This document shows, in pieces, positions 1 to 9,140 of a stretch of DNA of 64,000 nt. The notes beneath the pieces are model-generated. The model made no database searches. It was not told the DNA's origin and was given only the letters and a program-made list of their open reading frames with translations. The stretch lies in assembly GCA_018266875.1 (NCBI GenBank), contig JAFDZR010000045.1:62001-126000 (forward strand). The letters run 5' to 3'. Each line of letters starts with the position of its first letter. Within the stretch, counting starts at the first letter, position 1. This DNA comes from Bacteroidota bacterium (GTDB taxonomy: Bacteria > Bacteroidota > Ignavibacteria > Tepidaquicellales > Tepidaquicellaceae). The translations under genes and the position numbers were made by a program.

Positions 1-697
1 CGTCAACAAATACTTTAGAGTTAAGCTTCTGTTCCAGCTGATATGAAATTCCGTTTATCGTAAACTGCGGAATAGGAAATTCGCTTTTTACTTTGTATTC
101 ACCCTGCCTGAACCTAACTTCGAAAACCCCTGATATGTTCCTGCTAAAAAAATATTCAATGACACTTGTCACCACAAAACTGAATCCGGGTTCTTTGGAA
201 ATAGTCTTAGACTGGATATTCAGCACAGTTCTTTTCCTGTCCCCGAAGTACATTCCGACACCGCCTCCAAAATAGATCTTTAGATCTTCAGTAAAATCAG
301 GGATGTTGAAATATCCCATCACTTCTATCGGGATCATGGTCAGCTCCTCTTTCACTCTGGCTCTTATCGTAACGGAATCCGAGATAAAAGTTTCCGTCAG
401 TTCTTCATCCAGTATTTTAACATATTCCGCCGAAATACCGAAAGAGAGATCCTGTCTGAACAGTTTTTTACGGAGCAGAACTCCCCATCCGTATCCGCCG
501 GAAACATCTTCAAGAAAATTCCTTTCAAACGCATTTTCAGAAAACGGATTCAGCTGAATCGAAGCTGATGAAACGTAATTGACAGAGGGCTTAAGACTAA
601 AACCGCTGCCGAGGGTTATTTCTGTTTCATTCTGCGAATATGTAATTCCGTTATACAACAAAATGAACATGGGAAATATTTTCAGAAATAACTTCAT
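1..697 (-). CDS. Outer-membrane beta-barrel-like protein, partial (C-terminus outside window)
   Basis: The reading frame is open from an ATG at 697 to the window edge, about 232 codons, with the 3' end missing. The first ~21 residues (MKLFLKIFPMFILLYNGITYS) form a lysine-led hydrophobic signal peptide, so the product is exported. The rest alternates hydrophobic and polar residues, with glycine and aromatic residues (GGGVGMYFGDRK, VIEYFFSRNISGVFEVRF), as expected for outer-membrane beta strands. I do not recognise a specific family. There is no clear ribosome-binding site. The U-tract of the preceding gene's terminator runs directly into the start codon, so this gene may need its own promoter inside that hairpin or depend on readthrough. 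Confidence 0.6.
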   Translation of the reverse strand, partial: MKLFLKIFPMFILLYNGITYSQNETEITLGSGFSLKPSVNYVSSASIQLNPFSENAFERNFLEDVSGGYGWGVLLRKKLFRQDLSFGISAEYVKILDEELTETFISDSVTIRARVKEELTMIPIEVMGYFNIPDFTEDLKIYFGGGVGMYFGDRKRTVLNIQSKTISKEPGFSFVVTSVIEYFFSRNISGVFEVRFRQGEYKVKSEFPIPQFTINGISYQLEQKLNSKVFVD

Positions 698-730
698 AAA
701 AAAACCCACTAGTTTAATAATAGTGGGTTT
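698..730 (-). terminator. Rho-independent terminator of the ppiD-like gene
   Basis: Read on the minus strand there is a perfect 10-bp stem, AAACCCACTA / TAGTGGGTTT (730-721 with 711-702), a 9-nt loop, and a run of seven T that ends directly at the ATG at 697. It lies 52 nt past the stop of the peptidyl-prolyl isomerase gene. Confidence 0.8.
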
Positions 731-782
731 AGATAATGTTTTTTAAATTAAAATTTAATTCAATTTTTACTGACCATTTTTA

Positions 783-2921
783 TTAATAATATTTATCTCT
801 GTTATCAACGATAGTTGCTTCATTCTGCATTTTTGTAAGCCATTCGTTTACCATCTGCTGTTTTTTGGTTGATAGTAATGTATTCCTTATCTCAGGCGCT
901 TTCAGTTGGTAATCCTGCTCATTGAACTGGACAACGGAATTCAGCTTTACAATATAAACTCCTTTATTCCCCTTAATCGGCTCTGATACCTGTCCTGGAT
1001 TCATCTTAAAAATTGCCGTTGCAACTGCATAGTCCTGACCCATTGCAGGATCCGGCTTTGCTACACTTACACTGTCGGAATGAGCAAAAATATACTGGGG
1101 ATACTGATCCTTAAGAGCAATCAGATCACCGCCTGAGATCTTACCTTCAATTTCCTTTGCTATACCCTTCAGTATTTCAGCTTTCTTTTCTGTGATAACT
1201 TTTGGTTTTATCTGTGAGACTTTGATTGAATCAAAATTCTTATACCCTTCGGGAGTTTTTTCTATGATCTTGTAAATTGCATATCCGGTCAGAATTTTTA
1301 CAGGCTCAGTATATGAATTTACCTTATTACTAAAAATAAAATTCATAACGTTTTTATTGCTTGAGCTGAGAGGGATCTGACCATCTCTGTTAATATCTGC
1401 TGAAGAGGCAATCTGGACATTCATCTCCTTCGCAAGTGAATCAATATCTTTTCCCTTGTCAAGCTGGGCATGGAAATCTTCTGCTTTTCTCTTATTCAGC
1501 TGTTTGCTTCTGCTGCTTGGCTGAACAGTCTTAACGATCTGAGCGACTTTGAATTCTTTTCTTTCACGCGCATTTACTTTTATGATATGAAATCCGAATT
1601 TACTGTAAACCGGACCTGTAACACCGCCGACCGCGGTTCCTGCTGCGGCATTTTCAAATTCAGAAACCATTGCGCCTTTTGCAAACCAACCGAGATCTCC
1701 TTTATTCTGTTTTGCTGATGGATCATCCGAGAATTCTACAGCAAGTTCATTTATATTTTCACCATTCTTTACTCTGTTATATAAATCCATGGCTTTTTTG
1801 TATGCAGCTGTGGAATCTCCTTCAGTTTTAATTAAAATATGAGTAGCATTTGTGAACACTTCATCAGATTCCTTTTCATCAAGAAGTCTGACAATGTGGT
1901 AACCGTCATCGGAAACAATTACATCTGATATATCGCCAGGTTTTGCCTTAAAAAGAAAATCAGTTATCGGAGACGCAAAAGCATTTGTCTTCTGGAATTC
2001 AGGATTAAACGGAACAGTTGAATTTTCCTGAAGAAGTTTTATCATTGATGAGTCTTCAGTGCTGGCGCTCTGAAGATCTTTCTTTAATCTTTCAAGTTCC
2101 TTGCCTACATTAATGGAATCTTCAGCGGTAGCCATATCGGGAAAATTAACATATTTCAGTTTTACCGATTCGAGATGTATGAAATCAAGCTTATGATCTT
2201 CGTAATATTTTCTCATGTCTTCGTCTGTTACGGCAAACTTTGAAGAGTCCGTCACAGTATTGTAATCAAGCAGAGCATAATCAATATTTGCAAAAATATT
2301 CTCATCTTTATATTTCTGAAGCACATCTCCTTCTGTTACCAGAGCGCCTTCGGAAATGACAGCCTGAAGTTTTTCAGAAAGCAGGGTTTCCCTTACATAA
2401 TTTTCCACCTGACTCCAGAATGTAGTTGCCTCTTTCGTTTTCATACCAAGCGCCTGCTGATAGAAAGCTGCATTGAACACGCCGGTAGAATCCATAAAAT
2501 TCCTTTTTATCTGCTCGGGAAGTGTCTCCGGTCTGTTGTAGATCCAGTCCAGAATTTCCCTGTCAGAAACTTTAATTCCGTATTTTTCGATTGCCTGTCT
2601 TGTGATATTCTGATTTATGAGAGTGTTCCAGACCTGTTCCCTTATCTGGGCAATCTGGGCTTCATCAACGTCTTTATTAGGATTCTGCTGTCTCTGCTGT
2701 TCGATCTGCTGCTGAACAATTTTTTCGAACTCCTGATAAGAAATTTCAGTGCCGTTTATTTTCCCAAACGCATCGGTTTTTCCTCCAAGACCCATATAGT
2801 TCATTCCCCATTCAAATACGATAGTTGCCAGAAACGCAATGATAAGTATTATGATGATCAAAGGCATCTTATCCCTCATCTTGTTCATGATACCGGTATG
2901 CTGCACTTTTGGATTAGCCAT
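783..2921 (-). CDS. PpiD/SurA-like peptidyl-prolyl cis-trans isomerase, membrane-anchored
   Basis: This is a periplasmic folding chaperone of the PpiD/SurA type, 712 aa, somewhat longer than E. coli PpiD. A short cytoplasmic head is followed by one transmembrane helix (about residues 20-37, LIIIILIIAFLATIVFEWG). A SurA-N-like helical region spans roughly 50-250. A degenerate parvulin-like segment lies around 250-346 (KPGDISDVIVSDDGYHIVRLL) and a clear parvulin domain at 357-449 (ATHILIKTEG ... KGDLGWFAKGAMVSEFENAA ... KFGFHIIKV). More helical sequence follows. AAGGAG lies 12 nt before the ATG. It probably helps outer-membrane and secreted proteins fold. In position it is the last gene before a strong terminator in the long minus-strand run. 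Confidence 0.88.
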   Translation of the reverse strand: MANPKVQHTGIMNKMRDKMPLIIIILIIAFLATIVFEWGMNYMGLGGKTDAFGKINGTEISYQEFEKIVQQQIEQQRQQNPNKDVDEAQIAQIREQVWNTLINQNITRQAIEKYGIKVSDREILDWIYNRPETLPEQIKRNFMDSTGVFNAAFYQQALGMKTKEATTFWSQVENYVRETLLSEKLQAVISEGALVTEGDVLQKYKDENIFANIDYALLDYNTVTDSSKFAVTDEDMRKYYEDHKLDFIHLESVKLKYVNFPDMATAEDSINVGKELERLKKDLQSASTEDSSMIKLLQENSTVPFNPEFQKTNAFASPITDFLFKAKPGDISDVIVSDDGYHIVRLLDEKESDEVFTNATHILIKTEGDSTAAYKKAMDLYNRVKNGENINELAVEFSDDPSAKQNKGDLGWFAKGAMVSEFENAAAGTAVGGVTGPVYSKFGFHIIKVNARERKEFKVAQIVKTVQPSSRSKQLNKRKAEDFHAQLDKGKDIDSLAKEMNVQIASSADINRDGQIPLSSSNKNVMNFIFSNKVNSYTEPVKILTGYAIYKIIEKTPEGYKNFDSIKVSQIKPKVITEKKAEILKGIAKEIEGKISGGDLIALKDQYPQYIFAHSDSVSVAKPDPAMGQDYAVATAIFKMNPGQVSEPIKGNKGVYIVKLNSVVQFNEQDYQLKAPEIRNTLLSTKKQQMVNEWLTKMQNEATIVDNRDKYY

Positions 2922-3086
2922 TAATTAAAAAAACTCCTTAATATTATGTTTAAAAATAATTTTCGTGAAACAGTAAAACTAATTTTTTTGCTTAGTAAAA
3001 GCAATGAATTAAAATTTGAAATATCTGTCCTTCAAAAATTCAGAAAGATGTTCGTTTGCCTTATAAAACGGTTTAAAAATGAAACC

Positions 3087-4037
3087 TCAGGATTTTTTCA
3101 GCAGTCCGTCAACAAAAGTATACGGATCGTTTTTCTTCTCATAAATTGATTCGAGATTGCTTTCCAGATAATTCCTTTTTTTCTCATCCCAGAAGCTGAC
3201 AGTGAGCCTGTTTGTCAGCAGTTCGCCTATCTTTTTCCTGAGCTGCTGAGTCCTTTTAGTCTTTAAATATCCGCTTTGCGCAAGATGATCTTTATGTTCA
3301 TTTATTTTTGAAAGCAATTCTGCAATTCCCCTGTTCTGACTGCCGGTGGTTTTCAATACATCTATGATCCATCCGTCTTCCGAAGGAGGTTTCAGATGAA
3401 TGATATTCTTTAATGTTGCCGCTACTGCGTCCGCACCATCCCTGTCCGATTTATTAAGAACGAAAATATCGGCGATTTCCATCAGACCAGCCTTCATCGC
3501 CTGAACTGAATCACCTGATTCAGGAACAAGGATAACAATTGTCGTATCTGCTGTCTGAGCGATATCAAGTTCTGACTGTCCCACACCAACAGTTTCTATG
3601 ATAATAAAATCCTTTCCCGATGCGTCGAGAACATCGCATGCCTCTACAACATTTTTACAGAGTCCTCCGAGGCTGCCGCGGGTTGCCATTGATCTAATAA
3701 AAACATTTTCAAGAAGTCCAACCTCCTGCATTCTGATCCTGTCACCTAGAAGAGCTCCGCCTGTGAAAGGACTTGTCGGATCAACTGCTATAACTCCTAC
3801 TTTGAGTCCCTGCTCATTCATAAGCTTTACAAGACAGTTCGTAACTGTTGACTTGCCTGCGCCTGGCGGACCTGTGATCCCTATCCTGTGCGCTTTTCCG
3901 GTGTGACTGTAAAGAAATTTCAGAAGCTGTTCGCTGCCTTTTGATTCGTTTTCGATCAGCGTCAAAGCTTTCGCAATGGATCTTTTATCGGAATTTAATA
4001 CTCTTTCAGCAATGCCGCTGATATAATTATCATTCAT
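3087..4037 (-). CDS. meaB: MeaB/ArgK-type GTPase (methylmalonyl-CoA mutase chaperone)
   Basis: This is a SIMIBI-class G3E GTPase, 316 aa from the ATG chosen here; an in-frame TTG lies five codons upstream. Walker A is at residues 56-64 (GPPGAGKST). The MeaB-specific stretch VIAVDPTSPFTGGALLGDRIRM and the switch region ETVGVGQSE follow, with NKSD as the guanine-specificity motif. MeaB proteins load and protect the cobalamin cofactor of methylmalonyl-CoA mutase. No mutase or other B12 enzyme gene is present in this window, so the partner must be elsewhere. The gene sits downstream of galE with a ~42-nt gap and is probably co-transcribed with it. Confidence 0.9.
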   Translation of the reverse strand: MNDNYISGIAERVLNSDKRSIAKALTLIENESKGSEQLLKFLYSHTGKAHRIGITGPPGAGKSTVTNCLVKLMNEQGLKVGVIAVDPTSPFTGGALLGDRIRMQEVGLLENVFIRSMATRGSLGGLCKNVVEACDVLDASGKDFIIIETVGVGQSELDIAQTADTTIVILVPESGDSVQAMKAGLMEIADIFVLNKSDRDGADAVAATLKNIIHLKPPSEDGWIIDVLKTTGSQNRGIAELLSKINEHKDHLAQSGYLKTKRTQQLRKKIGELLTNRLTVSFWDEKKRNYLESNLESIYEKKNDPYTFVDGLLKKS

Positions 4038-4079
4038 TATTAATAAAAACAATTAAACTGTAAAATTTTAAGTTCCTGA

Positions 4080-5096
4080 TCAGTCTTTGCCAATGTGTTT
4101 CTGCCAGTTCCAGGAAGTAAGCATCATGTCATTAAGATCTCTTTCAGCGTACCAGCCGAGTATCTCATTGGCTTTTTTGGTGTCGGAATATATGCTTACA
4201 ACATCACCGCTTCTTCTGGTACCTATTCTGTAGTTAAGTTTCAGACCGGTTACTTTTTCAAAAGATGTTATCACTTCCAGGACACTGTTGCCTCTTCCCG
4301 TTCCGAGATTGAATATCTCTACGTTTTCTTCTGAACTTCTGTCAAGCATTCTCTTTAATGCAAGAACGTGTGCTTTGGCAAGATCAACTACATGAATGTA
4401 ATCTCTAATATTCGTTCCGTCAGGAGTATCGTAATCATTGCCGTTTACTGTGAGCATTTCTCTTTTTCCAATAGCTGTCTGCGTTATATAAGGAACAAGA
4501 TTATTCGGGATTCCTACGGGCAGTTCACCGATCAGTGAAGAATCATGAGCTCCTGTCGGGTTAAAATATCTTAGGATCACTGATCTGAGATCTGACACAG
4601 CAGACAGATCCCAAAGCATCTGTTCGCCTATCTGCTTGGTAAATCCGTAGGGAGATTCAGCTTTCTTCACGGGCGATTCTTCCGTAACAGGCAGCTTATC
4701 AGCTTCACCGTAAACAGTACAGGAAGAAGAATAAACGAAATCCCTAATTCCCTTTTTTACGAGTTCATTCAGAAGATTTATCATTCCCGTAACATTGTTG
4801 TGATAATATCTCAGAGGAAAGTTTACGGATTCACCCACAGCCTTAAAGGCTGCAAAATGAATGACCGCCGAAATATCATTCTGTTTTTTAAAAAATTCTG
4901 CCAGAGCGGTGCTGTCACAGAGATCTATATTTTGAAATTCAGGTCTGACGCCGGTGATCTTTTCAATATTGTCATTGACTTCAATAATTGAATTGGAAAG
5001 ATTGTCAATTATAACGACTTCATATCCGCTGTTCTGAAGCTCGACAACTGTATGAGATCCGATATATCCGGTGCCGCCGGTTACAAGTATTTTCAT
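4080..5096 (-). CDS. galE: UDP-glucose 4-epimerase
   Basis: This is an extended short-chain dehydrogenase that interconverts UDP-glucose and UDP-galactose for surface polysaccharide and galactose metabolism. The 338-aa length is typical. The N-terminal NAD-binding motif is GGTGYIG (residues 7-13). SSSCTVYG carries the catalytic Ser/Thr, and Y150-x3-K154 (YGFTK) is the catalytic pair. RYFNPTGAH and GTNIRDYIHVVDLA are classic GalE signatures. Its ATG directly follows the TAA of purD (TAAATG), so translation is probably coupled. The glycosyltransferase gene two genes upstream fits a sugar-nucleotide role. Confidence 0.95.
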   Translation of the reverse strand: MKILVTGGTGYIGSHTVVELQNSGYEVVIIDNLSNSIIEVNDNIEKITGVRPEFQNIDLCDSTALAEFFKKQNDISAVIHFAAFKAVGESVNFPLRYYHNNVTGMINLLNELVKKGIRDFVYSSSCTVYGEADKLPVTEESPVKKAESPYGFTKQIGEQMLWDLSAVSDLRSVILRYFNPTGAHDSSLIGELPVGIPNNLVPYITQTAIGKREMLTVNGNDYDTPDGTNIRDYIHVVDLAKAHVLALKRMLDRSSEENVEIFNLGTGRGNSVLEVITSFEKVTGLKLNYRIGTRRSGDVVSIYSDTKKANEILGWYAERDLNDMMLTSWNWQKHIGKD

Positions 5097-6398
5097 TTAT
5101 TTAATGGATTTAATTTGTCTGAAACCAATATCAGTTCTGTTGTATTTATATTCAAATTCAATTCTTCCGGCATTTCTGTAAGCGGCTGAGACGGCATCTT
5201 CAAGTGATACATCCGAGATCCCGACCACTGACAATACTCTTCCCCCGTTTGTAACAATATCACTTCCGTTACTGCCGTAAACTGTGCCCGAATGAAAGAC
5301 AAGACAATCTTTTTCAGTTTTATCAAGTCCGTTAATGATCTTTCCCTTTTCAAATTCACCGGGATATCCGCCGGAGGCAAGCACTACACAGCAGGTAAAC
5401 TCATTTCTGAACGAGATCAAATAATCCTGAATTTTTCCCTCTGCTGATGCATAGAGAAGTTCAAGAAAATCGGAACTTAAAAGCGGGAGGACTGCCTGAG
5501 TTTCGGGATCCCCGAACCTGCAGTTGAATTCGATCACAAAAGGTTCATCATTAACGATCATTAATCCGCAGTAAAGACAACCTTTGAATTCCCTTCCGTG
5601 ATCCTTCATATATTTCAATACGGGTCTGATAATTTTTCCGTTAATTTTATCAGTCATATCCTTTGTCATGAATTTTTTTACAGGAGCGACAGCTCCCATT
5701 CCTCCTGTGTTGTTTCCTTTTTCTCCGTCAGAAATTTTTTTATGGTCCTGTGAAAAAGGCAGCAGGACATGATCAGTTCCGTCAGTTACCGCAAATACAG
5801 AGATCTCCTCCCCGCTGAGAAATTTTTCGATGATGAATTTCTTACCCGCTTCCCCAAAGGAATTTCCGCTGCATAATTCCTTTACAGTTGCTTCCGCGGT
5901 CTGAATATCCTCACAGATAACGACACCTTTCCCTGCGGCTAGTCCGTCAGCTTTTATTACAACCGGAAAGCTGCATTTCCTTAAATAGTCAGTTGCTTCA
6001 TCCGGATTATCATCGCTGAAAGAATTGTATTCTGCTGTCGGGACGCCGGCTTCCCGCATCATTTTTTTGGAGAATATCTTGCTAGATTCTATTTCAGCCG
6101 CCCGCTTTGAAGGACCGAAAATTTTAAGACCTCTGGATTCAAATTCATCTGCAATCCCCATCGAAAGCGGAATTTCAGCTCCGGCTATTGTAAGATCTAT
6201 TTTTTCCTTTCCGGCAAAATCTGCTAAAGAACTAATATCCGTTGAACTGATATTAATGCTTTCCGAAAATTCCTCCGTCCCCGGATTACCGGTAGTGATA
6301 AATATTTTACCTGAATTATCTCTGAAAGAGGCGGAGTTATAAACAGCATAGGCAAGAGCATTTTCCCTGCCTCCGTTTCCGACTATCAGGATCTTCAT
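5097..6398 (-). CDS. purD: Phosphoribosylamine--glycine ligase
   Basis: This is the second enzyme of de novo purine synthesis, joining phosphoribosylamine and glycine with ATP to make GAR. The 433-aa length is standard. It begins MKILIVGNGGRENALA, the PurD N-domain signature. The ATP-grasp domain follows (GPSKRAAEIESSKIFSKKMM, KADGLAAGKGVVIC, EEFLSGEE-like IEKFLSGEEISVFA, DHKKISDGEKGNNTGGMGA, EFNCRFGDPETQ). Other purine genes in this window (purN, purH) lie about 21 kb away, so the pathway is dispersed. It is followed with no gap by galE. Confidence 0.96.
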   Translation of the reverse strand: MKILIVGNGGRENALAYAVYNSASFRDNSGKIFITTGNPGTEEFSESINISSTDISSLADFAGKEKIDLTIAGAEIPLSMGIADEFESRGLKIFGPSKRAAEIESSKIFSKKMMREAGVPTAEYNSFSDDNPDEATDYLRKCSFPVVIKADGLAAGKGVVICEDIQTAEATVKELCSGNSFGEAGKKFIIEKFLSGEEISVFAVTDGTDHVLLPFSQDHKKISDGEKGNNTGGMGAVAPVKKFMTKDMTDKINGKIIRPVLKYMKDHGREFKGCLYCGLMIVNDEPFVIEFNCRFGDPETQAVLPLLSSDFLELLYASAEGKIQDYLISFRNEFTCCVVLASGGYPGEFEKGKIINGLDKTEKDCLVFHSGTVYGSNGSDIVTNGGRVLSVVGISDVSLEDAVSAAYRNAGRIEFEYKYNRTDIGFRQIKSIK

Positions 6399-6491
6399 TA
6401 GCTGATATGCTGACTTATTTCAAGGAGAGATTTATACAGGATCATTATAAAATAAGAATTTCATTTAAAGAAAAGTAAATTCCATGAAGTG

Positions 6492-7766
6492 TCATTCGAT
6501 ATCAACAAGAAGATTAAATTCCTTTGCAAGTTCGTATGTTAGTGTTTTTCTGTCATATTGTTCCACGACTTCTTCATTTGCTGCCGGCATTGAATTATTC
6601 CTATGCATCTCATAATATTCACGGAAGATTTTCATTAACTCTTCAGGGTTTTCTTCAGTAAATCTGATCGCATTGTATTTTTCCAGAATTTTCTTAGTTA
6701 CTCCCTCGGGTATGCAGGCGATAATATTTTTTCTGCTCCCTATATATTCGCCGATCTTACCGGGCATTGCCGCGTCATCATTTTCTCCTCTGCTGATCAT
6801 GAAGAAAAGTACGTCCGAGGAAATAAGATATTTTACACATTCAATATGTTCGATATATCCGAGGAGTTTCACAGAAGCGCCGAGATTAAAACTGTTTATC
6901 AGAGCCGTATTGTCCTTTGACATTGCTCCTATAAAACAGAATTCGACTTCGGATTTTAGTTCGGGATATTTAATGAAAAATTTATTGATAGCTTCCAGAT
7001 AATATTTAGGATTCCTTGTATAAAAACTTCCCGAATAAGTGATCCTCATTTTATCTGTGCGCGGAAGTGGACCTTTTGCCGCATTCTCAAAATCCTCGGG
7101 ATCAAATCCATGTGGAATTATCTTTACGTCATTGTATTCAATGTTCCCGTATCTTGAAATTATCAGTTCCTTTACTCTTCTGTTAGTTGTAATTATCTTA
7201 TTCGAATCTTTTAAAACATTTTTCTCAAGTTTCATATTTGACATCTTGTGAAAGGGAGTTGCATAATAATTCAGCACAGGGCTGTCCACCCAAGCATCTC
7301 TGTAATCAATGACAAGCGGAACCTTGAATTTCTTTTTTATATCCTGTCCGACGAGAAAATCCGTATAAGGCGGAGCGGTTGCGAATATCACATCAAAGCC
7401 GTTGTATTTATCCCAGATCTCAAGAGCTTTACGGTAAGCTTTTTTTCTCCAGTATTTTTTATTATCAGGCATGAGAAAAAACTGTCCTGTCCTGCTTCTG
7501 AGTTTGCGTAATTTTTCGTTGGGATTTTTTATGATGATCTTACTTACATCTTTTATTTCCTCTCCAGTCCTTTCGATCTTGATTCCGCTCGAGATAGCTT
7601 CCTTGAGCAGACTCTCATCTACCGCAAAATATTTTTTCGGACTGTCAGTTAAAACAACAGGATCCCAGCCGTAATCTTTCAGATATTTAGCAAACTTCAG
7701 GGTTCTTTGAACGCCGCCCATTCCCATCGGCGGGAAATAATACGAAATGATTAAAACCTTATTCAA
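6492..7766 (-). CDS. Glycosyltransferase, GT4-like
   Basis: A 424-aa retaining glycosyltransferase with the GT-B fold, probably cytoplasmic. The N-domain starts with IISYYFPPMGMGGVQRTLKFAKYL, the usual acceptor-side glycine-rich loop. The C-domain has RITYSGSFYTRNPKYYLEAI and, where GT4 enzymes bind the donor, the segment MPGKIGEYIGSRKNIIA. Donor and acceptor cannot be read from sequence. The start is a TTG; no in-frame ATG lies near enough to keep the conserved N-terminus. It sits 29 nt after the M24 peptidase gene and before purD-galE, and probably acts in cell-surface glycan synthesis. Confidence 0.82.
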   Translation of the reverse strand: MNKVLIISYYFPPMGMGGVQRTLKFAKYLKDYGWDPVVLTDSPKKYFAVDESLLKEAISSGIKIERTGEEIKDVSKIIIKNPNEKLRKLRSRTGQFFLMPDNKKYWRKKAYRKALEIWDKYNGFDVIFATAPPYTDFLVGQDIKKKFKVPLVIDYRDAWVDSPVLNYYATPFHKMSNMKLEKNVLKDSNKIITTNRRVKELIISRYGNIEYNDVKIIPHGFDPEDFENAAKGPLPRTDKMRITYSGSFYTRNPKYYLEAINKFFIKYPELKSEVEFCFIGAMSKDNTALINSFNLGASVKLLGYIEHIECVKYLISSDVLFFMISRGENDDAAMPGKIGEYIGSRKNIIACIPEGVTKKILEKYNAIRFTEENPEELMKIFREYYEMHRNNSMPAANEEVVEQYDRKTLTYELAKEFNLLVDIE

Positions 7767-7795
7767 AAAATATGAAAATAAATATTATCAAAAAA

Positions 7796-8863
7796 TTAAA
7801 TTGTAATGAGTTCCTTGGGTGATTTGTTCAGGATCTCGCAGCCGTCATCAGTTACAATGACATCATCCTCAATCCTCACTCCGCCGAGTCCCTCGACGTA
7901 AATTCCGGGTTCAATTGTGACAATGTTGTTCTTCTGCAGAATATAATCCGTCCTCTGATTCAAAGCCGGTCTTTCATGAATGTCATATCCCAGTCCGTGA
8001 CCGAGTCCGTGTCCGAAATTATTTCCGAAACCTTTTTCCGTGATGAAATCCCTTGCAGCAGCATCAACAGCCTTTACGGGAACTCCCGCTCTGACAATGT
8101 CCAGCGCTCTCTGCTGGGCTTCTTTTACAATCCCGTAAATCATTTTGCATTCATCACTTATATCCCCGACCGCAATCGTCCTTGTCATGTCGGATTTCAT
8201 TCCTTCAACCGTGCAGCCGAAGTCCAGCTTAAGCAGCTCTCCTGTCTTGATCACTTTATCGGTTGGGCGTGCATGCGGAAAAGCGCTCCTTACTCCCGAA
8301 GCGACTATCGGTTCAAATGAATCCGAATCAGCGCCGTAAATTTTATGAAGGAATGAGATCTCGGCGGAAACTTCACGTTCGGACATTCCCGGTTTTATTA
8401 TATTCAGGAGTTCTTTGAACGTCTCATCGGTAATCCTTACAGCTTTTTTTGTAAGTTCAATCTCTTTTTCATTTTTCTGAATTACAATGCTTTCAATCAG
8501 TCCGCTGACAGGAATAAATTCAATCTGTCTGAATTCATTCTGCAGACTCTGAAGATCTGCATAAGTCATGATATTCGATTCGAATCCCGTTTTCTTTAAA
8601 CCGTGCTTTTCTGAAAGCTCCTTAATGAAACCCATAGAATTCTGAGTATAAATAATTACCTCAAAATCCTTATAAACTTCGGCTGAAGACTGCGTCTTGT
8701 ATCTGAAATCCGTAATAAAATAATTGTTGTCTTTTGTAAGTAGAATATTTGCGGCGCTTCCGGAAAAACCCGAAATATATCTGATATTGGGCAGGCTTTT
8801 TACCAGAAATGAATCTATTCCTGATGTAATAAAATTGTCTTTAATTCTCTCTAACCGTGTCAT
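7796..8863 (-). CDS. M24 family Xaa-Pro aminopeptidase
   Basis: A 355-aa pita-bread-fold metallopeptidase that removes N-terminal residues before proline. The creatinase-like N-domain (SLPNIRYISGFSGSAANILL) is followed by the catalytic domain. All five metal ligands are visible: D214 (LKLDFG), D225 (KSDMTRT), H289 (GHGLGHGLG), E318 (TIEPGIY) and E332 (VRIEDD). HERP supplies the second-shell histidine. It is the first gene of the minus-strand run that continues to ppiD, and is divergent from the ABC transporter gene. It is probably cytoplasmic, since no signal peptide is seen. Confidence 0.92.
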   Translation of the reverse strand: MTRLERIKDNFITSGIDSFLVKSLPNIRYISGFSGSAANILLTKDNNYFITDFRYKTQSSAEVYKDFEVIIYTQNSMGFIKELSEKHGLKKTGFESNIMTYADLQSLQNEFRQIEFIPVSGLIESIVIQKNEKEIELTKKAVRITDETFKELLNIIKPGMSEREVSAEISFLHKIYGADSDSFEPIVASGVRSAFPHARPTDKVIKTGELLKLDFGCTVEGMKSDMTRTIAVGDISDECKMIYGIVKEAQQRALDIVRAGVPVKAVDAAARDFITEKGFGNNFGHGLGHGLGYDIHERPALNQRTDYILQKNNIVTIEPGIYVEGLGGVRIEDDVIVTDDGCEILNKSPKELITI

Positions 8864-9140
8864 TTTACAGAAATATTACATTAATTTTAAAAATACTCAT
8901 TACACAAAGTAATATCAATGTAAGTTTTGGTATAAAATAGGACAAATGGAATTTTCTGGGATAGATTCTGTTTTCCGGAACGGCAGATTATTGGAATCCG
9001 GTTTTTTTATTCAGTTCAGGTAAAATTATATCCTGAATGATTAAGATATTCCCCAATGGAAACTTTTGCAAAAATCAAAAATAAAAGAATGAATTGAATA
9101 AACATATTAATAGGATTATTTTTAACCCGTTTAAAAAATT

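Noticed and set aside
2946-3149. Plus-strand open frame between ppiD and meaB
   Set aside because: It overlaps the end of meaB on the other strand and has a random, Phe/Lys-rich composition.
5093-5380. Second minus-strand frame within purD
   Set aside because: It lies entirely in the purD coding sequence apart from the junction with galE, and shows no family features.
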